Positions 42,258 to 50,876 of a DNA stretch of 64,000 nt are shown here, piece after piece; positions within the stretch are counted from its first letter, which is position 1; each line of letters starts with the position of its first letter. The DNA comes from CAVPKN01 sp963832835 (GTDB lineage: Bacteria > Chlamydiota > Chlamydiia > Chlamydiales > JAAKFR01), in contig CAWHVD010000001.1 in NCBI GenBank assembly GCA_963832835.1, forward strand, positions 1,426,001-1,490,000. Direction: 5' to 3'. The notes below the pieces were generated by a model that was not told the origin of the DNA, ran no database searches, and was given only the letters and a program-made list of their open reading frames with translations. The translations under genes and the position numbers were made by a program.

Positions 42258-42938
42258 TCAATAGATTCCTTCGTGCTCTAAAACTGTATTGATTAGACTG
42301 CGGATGGCATCGGGAGACATGTCCTGGGCCATGATTCCATTTACGTAGATGGTGGGAGTGGCCACACTGCCTCCCATGATCTCTTTCGCATAGGCTGTAT
42401 TCTGTTCTATTTGAACCCTATAATTCTCCATCTCAACACATTTTTGCAATTGCTCGAGCTGGATGGCAGGAGATGTGGCATGTGCATAATCGACAAGTGT
42501 TTGAGTAGTGGCCCAATCACCACCTGTATCTGGTTGGTGTTGGTACATATAATCAAAGAATTTGAAGAAGAGCTCGTCATTGGGATACAAAGTGTTTTGA
42601 TGATAGATGCAAAGGGCAGCAATGGCTGCGGGCATCGATCCGGGCATGAATGACACAGGGACTATTGTATAGCTAATCTTGTTCGTATCTATAAATTCTT
42701 TCTTGATGATGGGAAACAGTTCATTATTGAGTTCACGGCAGTGTGAGCATTTGGGCTCTTCAAAAATGACGACATGCACACGCGCCTTGGCATAGCCCAA
42801 GGTGGGCTGCCCTTTGGTCTCAATTGTGATGGAAGGAGGGAGTTTGGATTTAGCAAAATAGTATGTTGAGCTAGCAAGCATCAATAAAAATGCAAGGGTA
42901 GCACAAAATAAAACTCTTGGGGGCTTAATAGAATTCAT
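42258..42938 (-). CDS. DsbA-like thiol:disulfide oxidoreductase
   Basis: A 226-residue periplasmic thioredoxin-fold protein anchored or secreted by an N-terminal hydrophobic segment (about 8-29). The active site is CSHC in FEEPKCSHCRELNNE near residue 62, and the cis-proline loop is GGSVATPTIYVNG near 190. It belongs to the DsbA/Com1-like group and pairs with the DsbB-type gene that follows directly. It probably oxidises envelope proteins. Confidence 0.91.
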   Translation of the reverse strand: MNSIKPPRVLFCATLAFLLMLASSTYYFAKSKLPPSITIETKGQPTLGYAKARVHVVIFEEPKCSHCRELNNELFPIIKKEFIDTNKISYTIVPVSFMPGSMPAAIAALCIYHQNTLYPNDELFFKFFDYMYQHQPDTGGDWATTQTLVDYAHATSPAIQLEQLQKCVEMENYRVQIEQNTAYAKEIMGGSVATPTIYVNGIMAQDMSPDAIRSLINTVLEHEGIY

Positions 42939-42956
42939 GAAAGCAACAAGTTTTGA

Positions 42957-43337
42957 TTACCTATTACTAGTATAATTATCTTCAGAATTCTTATGTAATT
43001 TTATTTTTAATTTTCTTGATTTACGTTTTTTTTGTTTCTTAATTTTTTCAATCTCTTTCTCTTTAGGAGTTTTAATGCCAAACTGATCTTTTTCGAGTTT
43101 TTCACAGAGTGCACGTCTGGCCAAAAAACGGTTTGTATCCTGAGATCTATCTTGAGAGCATTTAATTTCAATGCCCGTGGGGATGTGCTTTAGATAAACA
43201 GTGGATGCTGTTTTGTTGACCTTTTGACCTCCTGGTCCGCTTCCGAGAATGAATTTTTCGATGAGGTCACCCTCCTGGATCTGGAGGCGTTTCATGCGGG
43301 CCGCCAGCTCTTCTTGCTTCTCTTTAGACACCACCAT
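42957..43337 (-). CDS. Release-factor-like GGQ-domain protein (ArfB-related)
   Basis: A 126-residue protein with the peptidyl-tRNA hydrolysis motif GSGPGGQKVNKTAS near residue 32 and a lysine-rich C-terminal tail (KIKKQKKRKSRKLKIKLHKN). It lacks the codon-recognition domains of RF1/RF2. This is the layout of ArfB/YaeJ-type rescue factors, which free stalled ribosomes by inserting the basic tail into the mRNA channel; mitochondrial C12orf65-like proteins are also related. The longer N-terminus (MVVSKEKQEELAARMKRLQI) leaves the exact subgroup uncertain. Confidence 0.87.
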   Translation of the reverse strand: MVVSKEKQEELAARMKRLQIQEGDLIEKFILGSGPGGQKVNKTASTVYLKHIPTGIEIKCSQDRSQDTNRFLARRALCEKLEKDQFGIKTPKEKEIEKIKKQKKRKSRKLKIKLHKNSEDNYTSNR

Positions 43338-43364
43338 ACGTTAAATATATCATGGGAGCATTGA

Positions 43365-43505
43365 AAAAATCGATTTCTTTCAAAAATGAAAAAAGAGCCT
43401 CAATCTCATTTAGAGCACAGTAGGCATCGCAGTCCATTGAATTTCATCGTGAATCTTCTCAGTGGGCTGATTGCTTATTGCCATCAACCAAAAAAAACTC
43501 TTTAA
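43365..43505 (+). pseudogene. C-terminal fragment of an IS982-like transposase
   Basis: An open stretch from a stop at 43362 to TAA at 43503 encodes KNRFLSKMKKEPQSHLEHSR followed by HRSPLNFIVNLLSGLIAYCH and QPKKTL. The SRHRSPxNFxVNLLxGLIAY pattern is, from memory, that of the C-terminus of IS982-family DDE transposases. The rest of the gene is absent, so this is a remnant. It lies just upstream (plus strand) of the peptide-precursor gene and suggests past insertion activity. Confidence 0.65.
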
Positions 43506-43563
43506 ACCTGTCTGTTTTCGAGCCTAATCGCTGATGATTTGTTAGTTCAAATCCGAACTGAGG

Positions 43564-43872
43564 CTATTTAGGATGTTTATTAGTGCTACCAAAAAGGCAT
43601 GACAGACACCATGCTGTATTTTGTTTTGTTCCACCGACTATTGCCTTCAATTCCTCGTCTGAGCAGTCGTTGATTATTTCTGCTGGTGGCAGGACTATAT
43701 AGCCTTTTTCAGAAGTTTCCTGTATAACTTCCAGTTGGTAGGATGCAGGGAGTTGAATATTTAACTCTTTTTCTATCCATTTTTTAGGGTCTTTTTTTAA
43801 TTGGCTTAGCAAAGCTGGGTCTTTTAAGCACTTAATGATAAGCTCTGATATTTTATTTGGATTTTTTTTCAT
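43564..43872 (-). CDS. NHLP-type (nitrile hydratase-like leader) peptide precursor, RiPP candidate
   Basis: A 102-residue protein matching the nitrile-hydratase-like leader peptide pattern: an N-terminal helix, DPKKWIEKELNIQLPASYQL, then VIQETSEKGYIVLPP and the acidic SDEELKAIVGG ending in the double glycine at G80-G81. In this family a C39-type peptidase cleaves after the GG, releasing the core. The predicted core is 21 residues, TKQNTAWCLSCLFGSTNKHP plus K, with two Cys, three Thr and two Ser that modifying enzymes could act on. No modification enzyme or transporter is in the window. The reading of the leader is firm by eye; production of a natural product is inference. Confidence 0.82.
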   Translation of the reverse strand: MKKNPNKISELIIKCLKDPALLSQLKKDPKKWIEKELNIQLPASYQLEVIQETSEKGYIVLPPAEIINDCSDEELKAIVGGTKQNTAWCLSCLFGSTNKHPK

Positions 43873-43992
43873 TTTTCCTCAATAAATTAAATATAGTTCT
43901 ATTTTCAAGCTTACATGTATAATTTTATTTTTTCAATTATAGATATTTGAGCCATTCCCGCTGTGCTTCGCGAATGGAAAAATGTTCATAAT

Positions 43993-44154
43993 CCTAAAAA
44001 CGGCGGTTCGAGATGGTAAAGTGATGCAAGATTTTGATTTAGAATCGCTTTTAATAGGGGCGCACATTCCCAAATGGTGAAGGGGCCCCCTGATGGAAGC
44101 GATTCTGGACCAAAAGATTGTGTCAATTTGCCGTCTCCAACTGCCGTTTTTGGG
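43993..44154. mobile_element. MITE family 2, copy 1
   Basis: A 162-bp palindromic element with CCTAAAAAC and GTTTTTGGG tips, flanked by ATAAT on both sides, a 5-bp target duplication. The right ATAAT overlaps the first base of MITE family 1 copy H, so it probably inserted into the left edge of that copy and is the younger insertion. Confidence 0.85.
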
Positions 44155-44158
44155 ATAA

Positions 44159-44319
44159 TACCATTTCCAGAAAATAAAGTCACAAATTGGCACTGTATAA
44201 CACGCCATTTTTGAACGATCCTTTCTCGCTTAAGTGCAAAAACATAGGCTTCGAAACGATCATCCAAATCTGTCATGTTACCCAGTACCACTTCATGGCT
44301 TTATTTTCTGGAAATGGTA
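44159..44319. mobile_element. MITE family 1, copy H
   Basis: A 161-bp element with intact tips. The left flank is TAA and the right TTA; the latter is also the stop codon (TAA on the minus strand) of the 44320 gene. The mismatched flanks may reflect later change or the nested family 2 insertion next to it. Confidence 0.9.
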
Positions 44320-44913
44320 TTACTTACTGGCCAGCGAGGCGGAGGATGTACGAATGATATCATCATAAATGCAACCGATTAGGCCTGAATGGCCCGCTTC
44401 GATCTGAACTTGGTAGTGTTCTTCGAATGTCGGAGCGATGCACCAAAATGCATCTGAGGGAAAGATTCCTTTACGGACCCCTTTATAGAGGATGTGGGCT
44501 GTTTTGTGTGCATTGGCATACTCAAGGCGTTCAACTGCTTCTATATATTTTTGTCGAGTGAGTTGTCCTTTCATGGCTAAGCGATCATAATAGGCAAATT
44601 CTCTGCTGCTCAGTGCATTGTGGAGCTCAAAGACGATAGAGGCAATCAGGCTTCCTGGAGAGCGAGGTTTGGAAAAATTGAGGTAGATTGTCCTTTCGCT
44701 TGCCATCCATGCAGCATTGCTAGCTTCAAAACCAAATGTGGCAGTGCGTATGTTAATAGCCCCTTCTTTTTCCGCCATCGCTAGAAGTTGCCTGGTCTCC
44801 TCTAGGCGATACAGGGTCTGCACAGGCCGGGAAAGTTCACGAGGATGCGTAGGATATGCTGCTAAGGGCAGGGAGCCGCAAAGCAACAAGAAACAAGCTG
44901 CTAATCTTTTCAT
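44320..44913 (-). CDS. Secreted protein of unknown function
   Basis: A 197-residue protein with signal peptide (MKRLAACFLLLCGSLPLAA). The mature part has FGFEASNAAWMASERTIYLN, then SIVFELHNALSS, which superficially resembles a zincin helix but lacks the second His. A helical region (YDRLAMKGQLTRQKYIEAVERLEYA) and a Cys-containing C-terminus follow. No family recognised. The stop codon coincides with the right target-site flank of MITE copy H, so insertion happened exactly at, or created, the gene end. Confidence 0.7.
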   Translation of the reverse strand: MKRLAACFLLLCGSLPLAAYPTHPRELSRPVQTLYRLEETRQLLAMAEKEGAINIRTATFGFEASNAAWMASERTIYLNFSKPRSPGSLIASIVFELHNALSSREFAYYDRLAMKGQLTRQKYIEAVERLEYANAHKTAHILYKGVRKGIFPSDAFWCIAPTFEEHYQVQIEAGHSGLIGCIYDDIIRTSSASLASK

Positions 44914-44950
44914 TTTTCGACCTAACTTTATCAGTGTAGATCGATTATAA

Positions 44951-47035
44951 CTATTTGTGGATCAGTTGCAAGAGTTCTTTTGCTTGGGCGACGATGTGCT
45001 CTAAGGTGAAACCAAATTTTTTCAAAAGCTCCTGCAATGGGGCCGAAGCACCAAAAGTTTTCATGCCAATCGCCCGACCTTGTAGGCCGACGTAGCGATC
45101 CCACCCAAAAGTAGAGGCCTGTTCAACAGATATGCGTGCTGTGACATCGGGAGGGAGCACGCTATTTCTGTAAGCTTCATCTTGGTGTTCGAAAATTTCC
45201 CACGAGGGCATACTAACAACGCGGCACTTGATTCCTTCTTTTTCCAGCTGCTGCGAGGCATCTAAACACAGCGCAACCTCACTACCAGTAGCTAAGAGCA
45301 AAATGTCAGGTTTGCCTGAGCAATCGGAGATCACATAAGCTCCTTTATGCAGTCCAGAGGCGGAGGCATATTTTTCTCTATCGAGGGTCGGTACTTTTTG
45401 CCTTGTTAAAATAAGTGCCACAGGCTCATGGCGGCTTTCAGCAATGTAGCGCCAGGCCTCTACCACTTCATTAGCATCGCAGGGACGAATAGTTGTTAGC
45501 CCAGGAATGGCACGTAAATTGGGTAGTTGCTCGATGGGTTGGTGTGTGGGTCCATCTTCTCCGACACCGATGGAATCATGGGTAAAGATAAAGATGACAG
45601 GGATTTCCATAATGGCACTCAGGCGGATGGGCGCTCTGCAATAGTCGCTGAAAATAAGGAATCCTGAACCAAATGGCCGAATTTTAGAGAGAGCTAAGCC
45701 ATTTAAAATGCCACACATGGCATGTTCACGGATGCCAAAATGGAAGTTACGACCATCATAACTGTCTGCTTCAAAATCAGGCATGTCATTGAGGTGGGTT
45801 TTCGTAGAGGGAGCTAAATCAGCAGCCCCACCGATGAGCCAGGGGTAATTTTTGGCTATTGCATTCAGGATTTTGCCCGAAGAGTCGCGTGTTGCGATAC
45901 CTTTAGGATCTGTAGGGAAGCTTGTCAGGTCTTTGTCCCAACCTTCGGGAAGTTGCCGGTGTTGCATCTGATAGAGCTGGTTCGCCAGTTCGGGATATTC
46001 TTGTGTATAGCTATCGAAAAGGGTCATCCAGCCATTGCGTAATGCACGCCCACGCTCACCAAGACCGTTGTGCATTGTATCGTAAACTTGTGGAGGCACC
46101 AGGAATTTAGCGTCTTCGGGCCATCCATAGTTGCGTTTAGTGAGACGAATTTCCTCTTCACCTAAAGGTTCTCCATGTGCTCCATGTGTATCTTGTTTAT
46201 GAGGAGATCCCCACGCGATATGACTATCAACGATAATGAGTGTCGGACGATCTGTGGTTTTGTGGAAGGTTTGAAAAGCCCTGCTCAGCATCTCTAGATC
46301 GTTTGCATCTGCAACACGTAAAACATTCCATCCATATGCCATAAACCTACAAGCGACATCTTCTGAGAAGGCCAAGTGGGTATTTCCCTCAATAGTGATA
46401 TGGTTATTATCGTAAATCAAACAAAGGTTAGAGAGCTTTAGGTGGCCTGCCAGGGAGGCGGCTTCCGAAGAGATTCCCTCCATCATATCGCCATCACCAC
46501 AAATGGTATAAACATTGTAATTGATCATTTCGAAGCCGGGCTTGTTGAAGTACGCGCTCATCCAACGGCTAGCGATTGCCATGCCTACACTGTTAGTAAT
46601 ACCTTGTCCAAGAGGGCCCGTGGTAGTTTCAATTCCAGAGGTCCATCTGTATTCCGGGTGACCGGGACACTTACTATCGAGCTGGCGAAATTTTTTGATA
46701 TCTTCGAGAGAAACGGAGTCTTTTCCGACAATCTCATATTTTTCATTCACAGCCTGAACTCCACTGAGGTGCAAAAGTGAATAGAGGAGCATCGAGGCAT
46801 GTCCATTTGACAAGACAAAGCGATCGCGGTTTGGCCAGATCGGGTCTTGAGGATCGAAGCGTAAAAAACGTTGCCATAAACAATACGCAACAGGAGCCAG
46901 TGCCATGGGAGTACCGGGATGCCCTGAGTTAGCAGCTTGGACAGCATCCATGGCAAGTGTGCGGATCGTATTGATGGCCAACTGATCTTCCAAGAAGCTC
47001 TCAGGGCTACGGGATGTGTCTTTGATTTCGCTCAT
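44951..47035 (-). CDS. tkt: Transketolase
   Basis: A 694-residue thiamine-diphosphate enzyme of the non-oxidative pentose phosphate pathway. Signatures: SGHPGTPMALAPVAY near residue 37, the ThDP motif GDGDMMEGISSEAASLAGHLKLSNL with the distal N (YDNNHITIEG) near 180-215, and the central GIREHAMCGILNGLAL and DGPTHQPIEQLPNLRAIPG motifs. All expected His and Glu residues are present, and the length is normal. It is a single-gene unit; the DUF4383-type membrane gene upstream is close (24 bp) and may share its transcript. Confidence 0.96.
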   Translation of the reverse strand: MSEIKDTSRSPESFLEDQLAINTIRTLAMDAVQAANSGHPGTPMALAPVAYCLWQRFLRFDPQDPIWPNRDRFVLSNGHASMLLYSLLHLSGVQAVNEKYEIVGKDSVSLEDIKKFRQLDSKCPGHPEYRWTSGIETTTGPLGQGITNSVGMAIASRWMSAYFNKPGFEMINYNVYTICGDGDMMEGISSEAASLAGHLKLSNLCLIYDNNHITIEGNTHLAFSEDVACRFMAYGWNVLRVADANDLEMLSRAFQTFHKTTDRPTLIIVDSHIAWGSPHKQDTHGAHGEPLGEEEIRLTKRNYGWPEDAKFLVPPQVYDTMHNGLGERGRALRNGWMTLFDSYTQEYPELANQLYQMQHRQLPEGWDKDLTSFPTDPKGIATRDSSGKILNAIAKNYPWLIGGAADLAPSTKTHLNDMPDFEADSYDGRNFHFGIREHAMCGILNGLALSKIRPFGSGFLIFSDYCRAPIRLSAIMEIPVIFIFTHDSIGVGEDGPTHQPIEQLPNLRAIPGLTTIRPCDANEVVEAWRYIAESRHEPVALILTRQKVPTLDREKYASASGLHKGAYVISDCSGKPDILLLATGSEVALCLDASQQLEKEGIKCRVVSMPSWEIFEHQDEAYRNSVLPPDVTARISVEQASTFGWDRYVGLQGRAIGMKTFGASAPLQELLKKFGFTLEHIVAQAKELLQLIHK

Positions 47036-47058
47036 ATATATTCCTTTGACTCTTTAAT

Positions 47059-47406
47059 TTAAGTGTTAGACCCATAACCGAGGATCAACGCATTTGTAGC
47101 CGCAATCACATGTAGCCATGTATTAGGGAGGTTGCTAGAAAACAACCCTAAAATATCTTGCTCGCCATAGACAAATCCCATGATCGCGAGCAGGCCGTAA
47201 GCTAACCCCAAGATTTGAAAATAAAGGAGCACCCAATTCCTCTGCAGGAAACCGACGGTGCATGCGGTCAATCCCGTTATCAGATACAGGGCAGTTAGCC
47301 AATAGTTTACCTTCAGCACCCCCAGCAAATAGCCATCCCTCACCGTCCATCCGGCAATTCCTAGAACGAGAAACACAATTCCGAATATAAAGGCGCAGAT
47401 TCTCAT
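47059..47406 (-). CDS. Four-helix membrane protein, DUF4383-like
   Basis: A 115-residue protein with four hydrophobic helices (about 2-22, 35-57, 62-84, 93-112). The pattern HVIAATNALILGYG at the end and GIVFLVLGIAGW at the start resembles DUF4383 membrane proteins. Function is unknown. The start region faces MITE family 2 copy 2, which lies 23 bp upstream and may carry or disturb its promoter. Confidence 0.7.
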   Translation of the reverse strand: MRICAFIFGIVFLVLGIAGWTVRDGYLLGVLKVNYWLTALYLITGLTACTVGFLQRNWVLLYFQILGLAYGLLAIMGFVYGEQDILGLFSSNLPNTWLHVIAATNALILGYGSNT

Positions 47407-47429
47407 AAATTGACCAAGAATCCCTTCAA

Positions 47430-47592
47430 CCTAAAAACGGCAGTTGGAGACGGCAAATTGACGCAATCTTTTGATCCGGAATCGCTTCCATTAGGGGGCC
47501 CCTTCACAATTTGGGAATGTGCGCCCCCTATTAAAAGTGATTCTAAATCAAAATCTTGCATCACTTTACCATCTCGAACTGCCGTTTTTAGG
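47430..47592. mobile_element. MITE family 2, copy 2
   Basis: A 163-bp palindromic element, CCTAAAAACGGCAGT to ACTGCCGTTTTTAGG, flanked by TTCAA on both sides. The perfect 5-bp duplication fixes the element ends. It sits between two divergent genes. Confidence 0.9.
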
Positions 47593-47710
47593 TTCAAGAA
47601 TCTATTTAGTGCTTTCCTGTATGATAATATAAATCTAAAAAAAATTGTATATTTTTTTAAGGTTTTTAAGTTATTATCCTTAATAAGAAGGTTTAAAAAG
47701 GGTGGAGAGT

Positions 47711-48793
47711 ATGGCGTCAGAGAAGCAAGTGGTCATAGTTACAGGGTCAAGCGGCCGCATTGGTACACGTGTCATCGAGAGGTTAACGGAAGCCTATCAA
47801 CCCATAGGGATGGACTTTATCGGCATAACCTCCGAAAAGCCTGAAATGGAATTTATTTATGTTGACCTATCATCTGACCATAGTGTCACACGTGCTTTTG
47901 ATCGGGTGCGTTATGCCTATGGAAATCGTATTGCTTGTATCGTCCACTTAGCCGCGTTCTATAGTTTTGAAGGAGAAAATCAGGCTATGTACGATGCCAT
48001 CACAGTCAATGGGACTCGTCGCGTACTTCGGGAGGCCAAAAAATTTGAGGTGGAACAGTTTATTTTCACGAGCACCATGTTAGTGCATGAGCCGACAAAG
48101 AGGGGAGTAATTCAAAATGAGGATTCGCCCATCCGTGGTAAATGGCATTACCCGGCTTCCAAGGTAAAAACTGAGAAGGTCATTCGTGAAGAGAGCGAGA
48201 ATATCCCTTACGTGATCCTACGCATTGCAGGCTGTTATGATGAAGAGTGTAACTGCGTGCCGGTCTCTCAGCACATTTCCCGTATTTATGAAAAACAACT
48301 GGCCAGCTATTTGTTTCCTGGAAATGTTTCTAATGGAGTGCCTTATACGCACTTTGATGACTTTGTCGACATGGTGATGTTGTTGATTGAGAAACGCAAA
48401 GAGTTGCCCAAGCAATCGACATTCCTCTGTTGTGAAGAAGATTCGATCAGCTACCGCGATTTGCAGACTGCCATTGGGAAATTAGTCCATAATAATGATC
48501 ACTGGCCGATGCTATGGGTGCCCAAATGGTTTGCCAAATTCGGAGCATGGGCTCAGGGTCTCAATCCATTTGGAGCAAAACCTTTTATTAAGCCGTGGAT
48601 GGTCAATTTAGCCGACGACAATTATGAATTCACAATGGATAGATCTCGCAAAATCCTAGACTGGTCTCCCAAAAGATCTCTTAGAAAAACACTTCCCAAA
48701 ATGGTTGAAAATCTCAAAGCTGACCCGATTGCTTGGTATAAGCGGCATAAAATTCCTATCAGCGGTTATGTCAAAAAGCACGCCAAGGACTAA
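47711..48793 (+). CDS. NAD-dependent epimerase/dehydratase-family protein (paralog of 11999 gene)
   Basis: A 360-residue extended short-chain dehydrogenase. The ATG at 47711 is preferred because GGTGGAG precedes it; a GTG nine bases earlier is less likely. Motifs: glycine motif VTGSSGRIGTRV near residue 9, FTSTMLVH, and YxxxK in YPASKVKTEKVIREE. It aligns throughout with the gene at 11999, including the C-terminal DPIAWYKRHKIPIS. The substrate is unknown. The upstream 100 bp are very AT-rich (GATAATATAAAT at about 47624). It converges with the DcrB-like gene with a 4-bp overlap at the stops. Confidence 0.86.
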   Translation: MASEKQVVIVTGSSGRIGTRVIERLTEAYQPIGMDFIGITSEKPEMEFIYVDLSSDHSVTRAFDRVRYAYGNRIACIVHLAAFYSFEGENQAMYDAITVNGTRRVLREAKKFEVEQFIFTSTMLVHEPTKRGVIQNEDSPIRGKWHYPASKVKTEKVIREESENIPYVILRIAGCYDEECNCVPVSQHISRIYEKQLASYLFPGNVSNGVPYTHFDDFVDMVMLLIEKRKELPKQSTFLCCEEDSISYRDLQTAIGKLVHNNDHWPMLWVPKWFAKFGAWAQGLNPFGAKPFIKPWMVNLADDNYEFTMDRSRKILDWSPKRSLRKTLPKMVENLKADPIAWYKRHKIPISGYVKKHAKD

Positions 48794-49320
48794 TCTAGGA
48801 ATTTCAAGGTGCTCAGTGATTTTTCGAACGTGGGCTTCCATGCATCAAATCGGGCTATGGGTGCGACACAAAGGATGATCATGAGATGTTTGTCGGCAAC
48901 AAGGGCATAGTGGATTGCTTTTAAACGCACCTGCTGGCCAGATTCTCCAGGACCTTGCGAGGTAAAGAGAATCCATTTTGCTGTTTTGCCCGCAAGCTGT
49001 GTGGATCCAATTTCCATCACTTCGACATTGGCATACTTCTCTTTCATAAAAACCAGCAACTCGGGCAAATATTCATTCAATGTTGTTTTAGAAGCCTTTT
49101 GATTGTAAGTGATTTGGATGTTCTCAAGGTAAGGATCCCCTTCTTTTTCAGTAGGTGATCTTGCTGTGACCCATGAGATGTTATTGGAATCGTTCTCATC
49201 GACAGTCCATCCCTCTGGGAACGTGATCATGTAGACGTGGTTTTGATCTTGAAAAGCAGCTCCATGCAAACAACCCATCGTTAGAAAAGCTGCAGCCCAC
49301 ACCCCAACATGACGTAGCAT
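48790..49320 (-). CDS. Secreted PsbP/DcrB-like protein
   Basis: A 176-residue protein with a signal peptide (MLRHVGVWAAAFLTMGCLHG) and one alpha/beta domain of the PsbP/DcrB kind: YMITFPEGWTVDEND at the start, then NIQITYNQKASKTTLNEYLPE and a late helix WKPTFEKSLSTLKFLD. Such domains bind small ligands or chaperone envelope proteins, but the role here is unknown. A Cys at the position MGC could be a lipoprotein site (TMGC). Confidence 0.7.
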   Translation of the reverse strand: MLRHVGVWAAAFLTMGCLHGAAFQDQNHVYMITFPEGWTVDENDSNNISWVTARSPTEKEGDPYLENIQITYNQKASKTTLNEYLPELLVFMKEKYANVEVMEIGSTQLAGKTAKWILFTSQGPGESGQQVRLKAIHYALVADKHLMIILCVAPIARFDAWKPTFEKSLSTLKFLD

Positions 49321-49471
49321 AAGACATCCTTTTTTTCACCTGATACACTAAGTATAGAAGGGATTACAACCCTAATTATTAGATGTCCTCTCAGTAAAAA
49401 AATCTTTTCTTGATTAAAATTACATTTTAAATTTACTGTCTCTTTTTCTAATTTTTTTTTCATGGGTTTTT

Positions 49472-50866
49472 ATGTCAACAAGTGGAATCAACAAAACTAT
49501 TTATCCTGGCTCTCCTGATCGGCGGAAAAATCTTTATGCTGAAGCTGCTCTAGATGAAGTTAAACTACAGGGGCGTAGCGTTGCCTGTATGATACATTCA
49601 GGTTATCTTCAACAGACGCCTAATGGCTCTCAGCTTCAGCATGCAAAAACATTTGGTACACATTTTCAATTAGATCAACATGCAAAATTTTATGATGAAC
49701 TCACTGCGGGGACAGGAACAGCTTTTTTAGTAAGCAGCGATCTTGTGTTGACTGCTGCACATTGTGTTTGTACTAACGCGGGCCTGTTAGATCACGCTAA
49801 CAATCAAAGCACTAGGTTTGTTTTTGATTTTCACATGCTAGGGGATAAGCAGTGCCAAGAGACTTTTGATGTAGATTGCGTCTATTCCATTAAAAAAGTC
49901 GTCGCGCATTGCTTTGTGATGCACAAGAACCGTAAGTTGGATTGGGCATTAGTGAAGTTAGATCGTCAGGTAACAGGACGAGTCCCTTTGGATTTAGACT
50001 TTCAAAGCATGTTAAATGAAGACACGGATGTAGATGTGCTGGGACATCCTTCCGGTTTGCCTTTGAAATACACAAATGACGCCAAAATCAAAAAAATTGA
50101 CCACGCGGATTGTTTTGAAGCCGATCTCGATACATTTGGGGGAAATTCAGGATCACCAGTCTTTAATACTATGACCCGTAAAGTGATAGGGATACTTGTT
50201 AGAGGTTTAACCGACTACGAAACCGTGACAAATGCGGATGGCATGAGCCACAAACAGCCACACCGCGCAACTGATGCAGAAATTAAATTTTACGGTTACG
50301 AAAAATGTACCCGTTTGAGTGTGATCGATACCACTTTCCAGATGTATATCAAAGCATCCAATGGAAAAGCGGATGATCAATATCAATTGGGACTTCATTA
50401 CTTACAACAAAATACACAGAAAAAGGGGATCTCGTGGTTGCAAAAGGCTGCCTATTTAGGTCATGTAGAAGCCCAGAAAAAACTCAAAGAGCTCCATGCG
50501 TGTCAATTGATCAACGTTGACCCACTAGCTCCTATCCACCGACAACCGGTAAAAGGGTTAAACTTTGAGGCAATTTGCATAGCGCAGGGATGCCTAGAGA
50601 ATGGAAACACGGTCTACATTAAAAAAGGAATGGTCGCCGTCGATCTCAAGCGCACGTTTTATGACCTGCAATGCCCCTCCTGTGACATGCCCGTATCTGT
50701 TCAGAAAATTACCAGCCTTCTTTTTTGGGATTGTCAATTTACCCTAGATGGAAGGGCGCATCCTAACTATAAGATTGAGCATATGGAAAAGGCAAAAAAT
50801 CAAAAGGCTAAAGTATACGCCTTAGATAACAGTAATCTGATTTATCTCAATACCGAAACAAATTAG
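49472..50866 (+). CDS. Trypsin-fold serine protease with Sel1-like and Cys-module C-terminus (protease 1)
   Basis: A 464-residue protein. The catalytic triad of a chymotrypsin/V8-like protease is complete: H97 (LTAAHC), D158 (LDWALVKL) and S226 (GNSGSP), with substrate-loop sequence GHPSGLPLKYTNDA before it. A Sel1/TPR-like stretch follows at 300-342 (YQLGLHYLQQNTQKKGISWL). The C-terminal module has GLNFEAIC at 362-369 and cysteines C369, C374, C401, C404 and C421, shared with four other proteins in this operon. No signal peptide is visible, so it is cytosolic or type III secreted. It opens a six-gene operon; the next gene starts 10 bp on. The possible substrates are the ubiquitin-domain proteins downstream (inference). 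Confidence 0.9.
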   Translation: MSTSGINKTIYPGSPDRRKNLYAEAALDEVKLQGRSVACMIHSGYLQQTPNGSQLQHAKTFGTHFQLDQHAKFYDELTAGTGTAFLVSSDLVLTAAHCVCTNAGLLDHANNQSTRFVFDFHMLGDKQCQETFDVDCVYSIKKVVAHCFVMHKNRKLDWALVKLDRQVTGRVPLDLDFQSMLNEDTDVDVLGHPSGLPLKYTNDAKIKKIDHADCFEADLDTFGGNSGSPVFNTMTRKVIGILVRGLTDYETVTNADGMSHKQPHRATDAEIKFYGYEKCTRLSVIDTTFQMYIKASNGKADDQYQLGLHYLQQNTQKKGISWLQKAAYLGHVEAQKKLKELHACQLINVDPLAPIHRQPVKGLNFEAICIAQGCLENGNTVYIKKGMVAVDLKRTFYDLQCPSCDMPVSVQKITSLLFWDCQFTLDGRAHPNYKIEHMEKAKNQKAKVYALDNSNLIYLNTETN

Positions 50867-50876
50867 GACAAAATTT

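Noticed and set aside
43533..43551. A GTTCAAATCC-like T-arm suggesting a tRNA gene near 43540
   Set aside because: Only a six-base hairpin (GATTTG/CAAATC) is present. No acceptor stem, anticodon arm or D arm can be folded around it.
44320..44913. FELHNA as a zinc-protease active site
   Set aside because: Only one His of an HExxH motif could be present and the second is missing; there is no further metal ligand.
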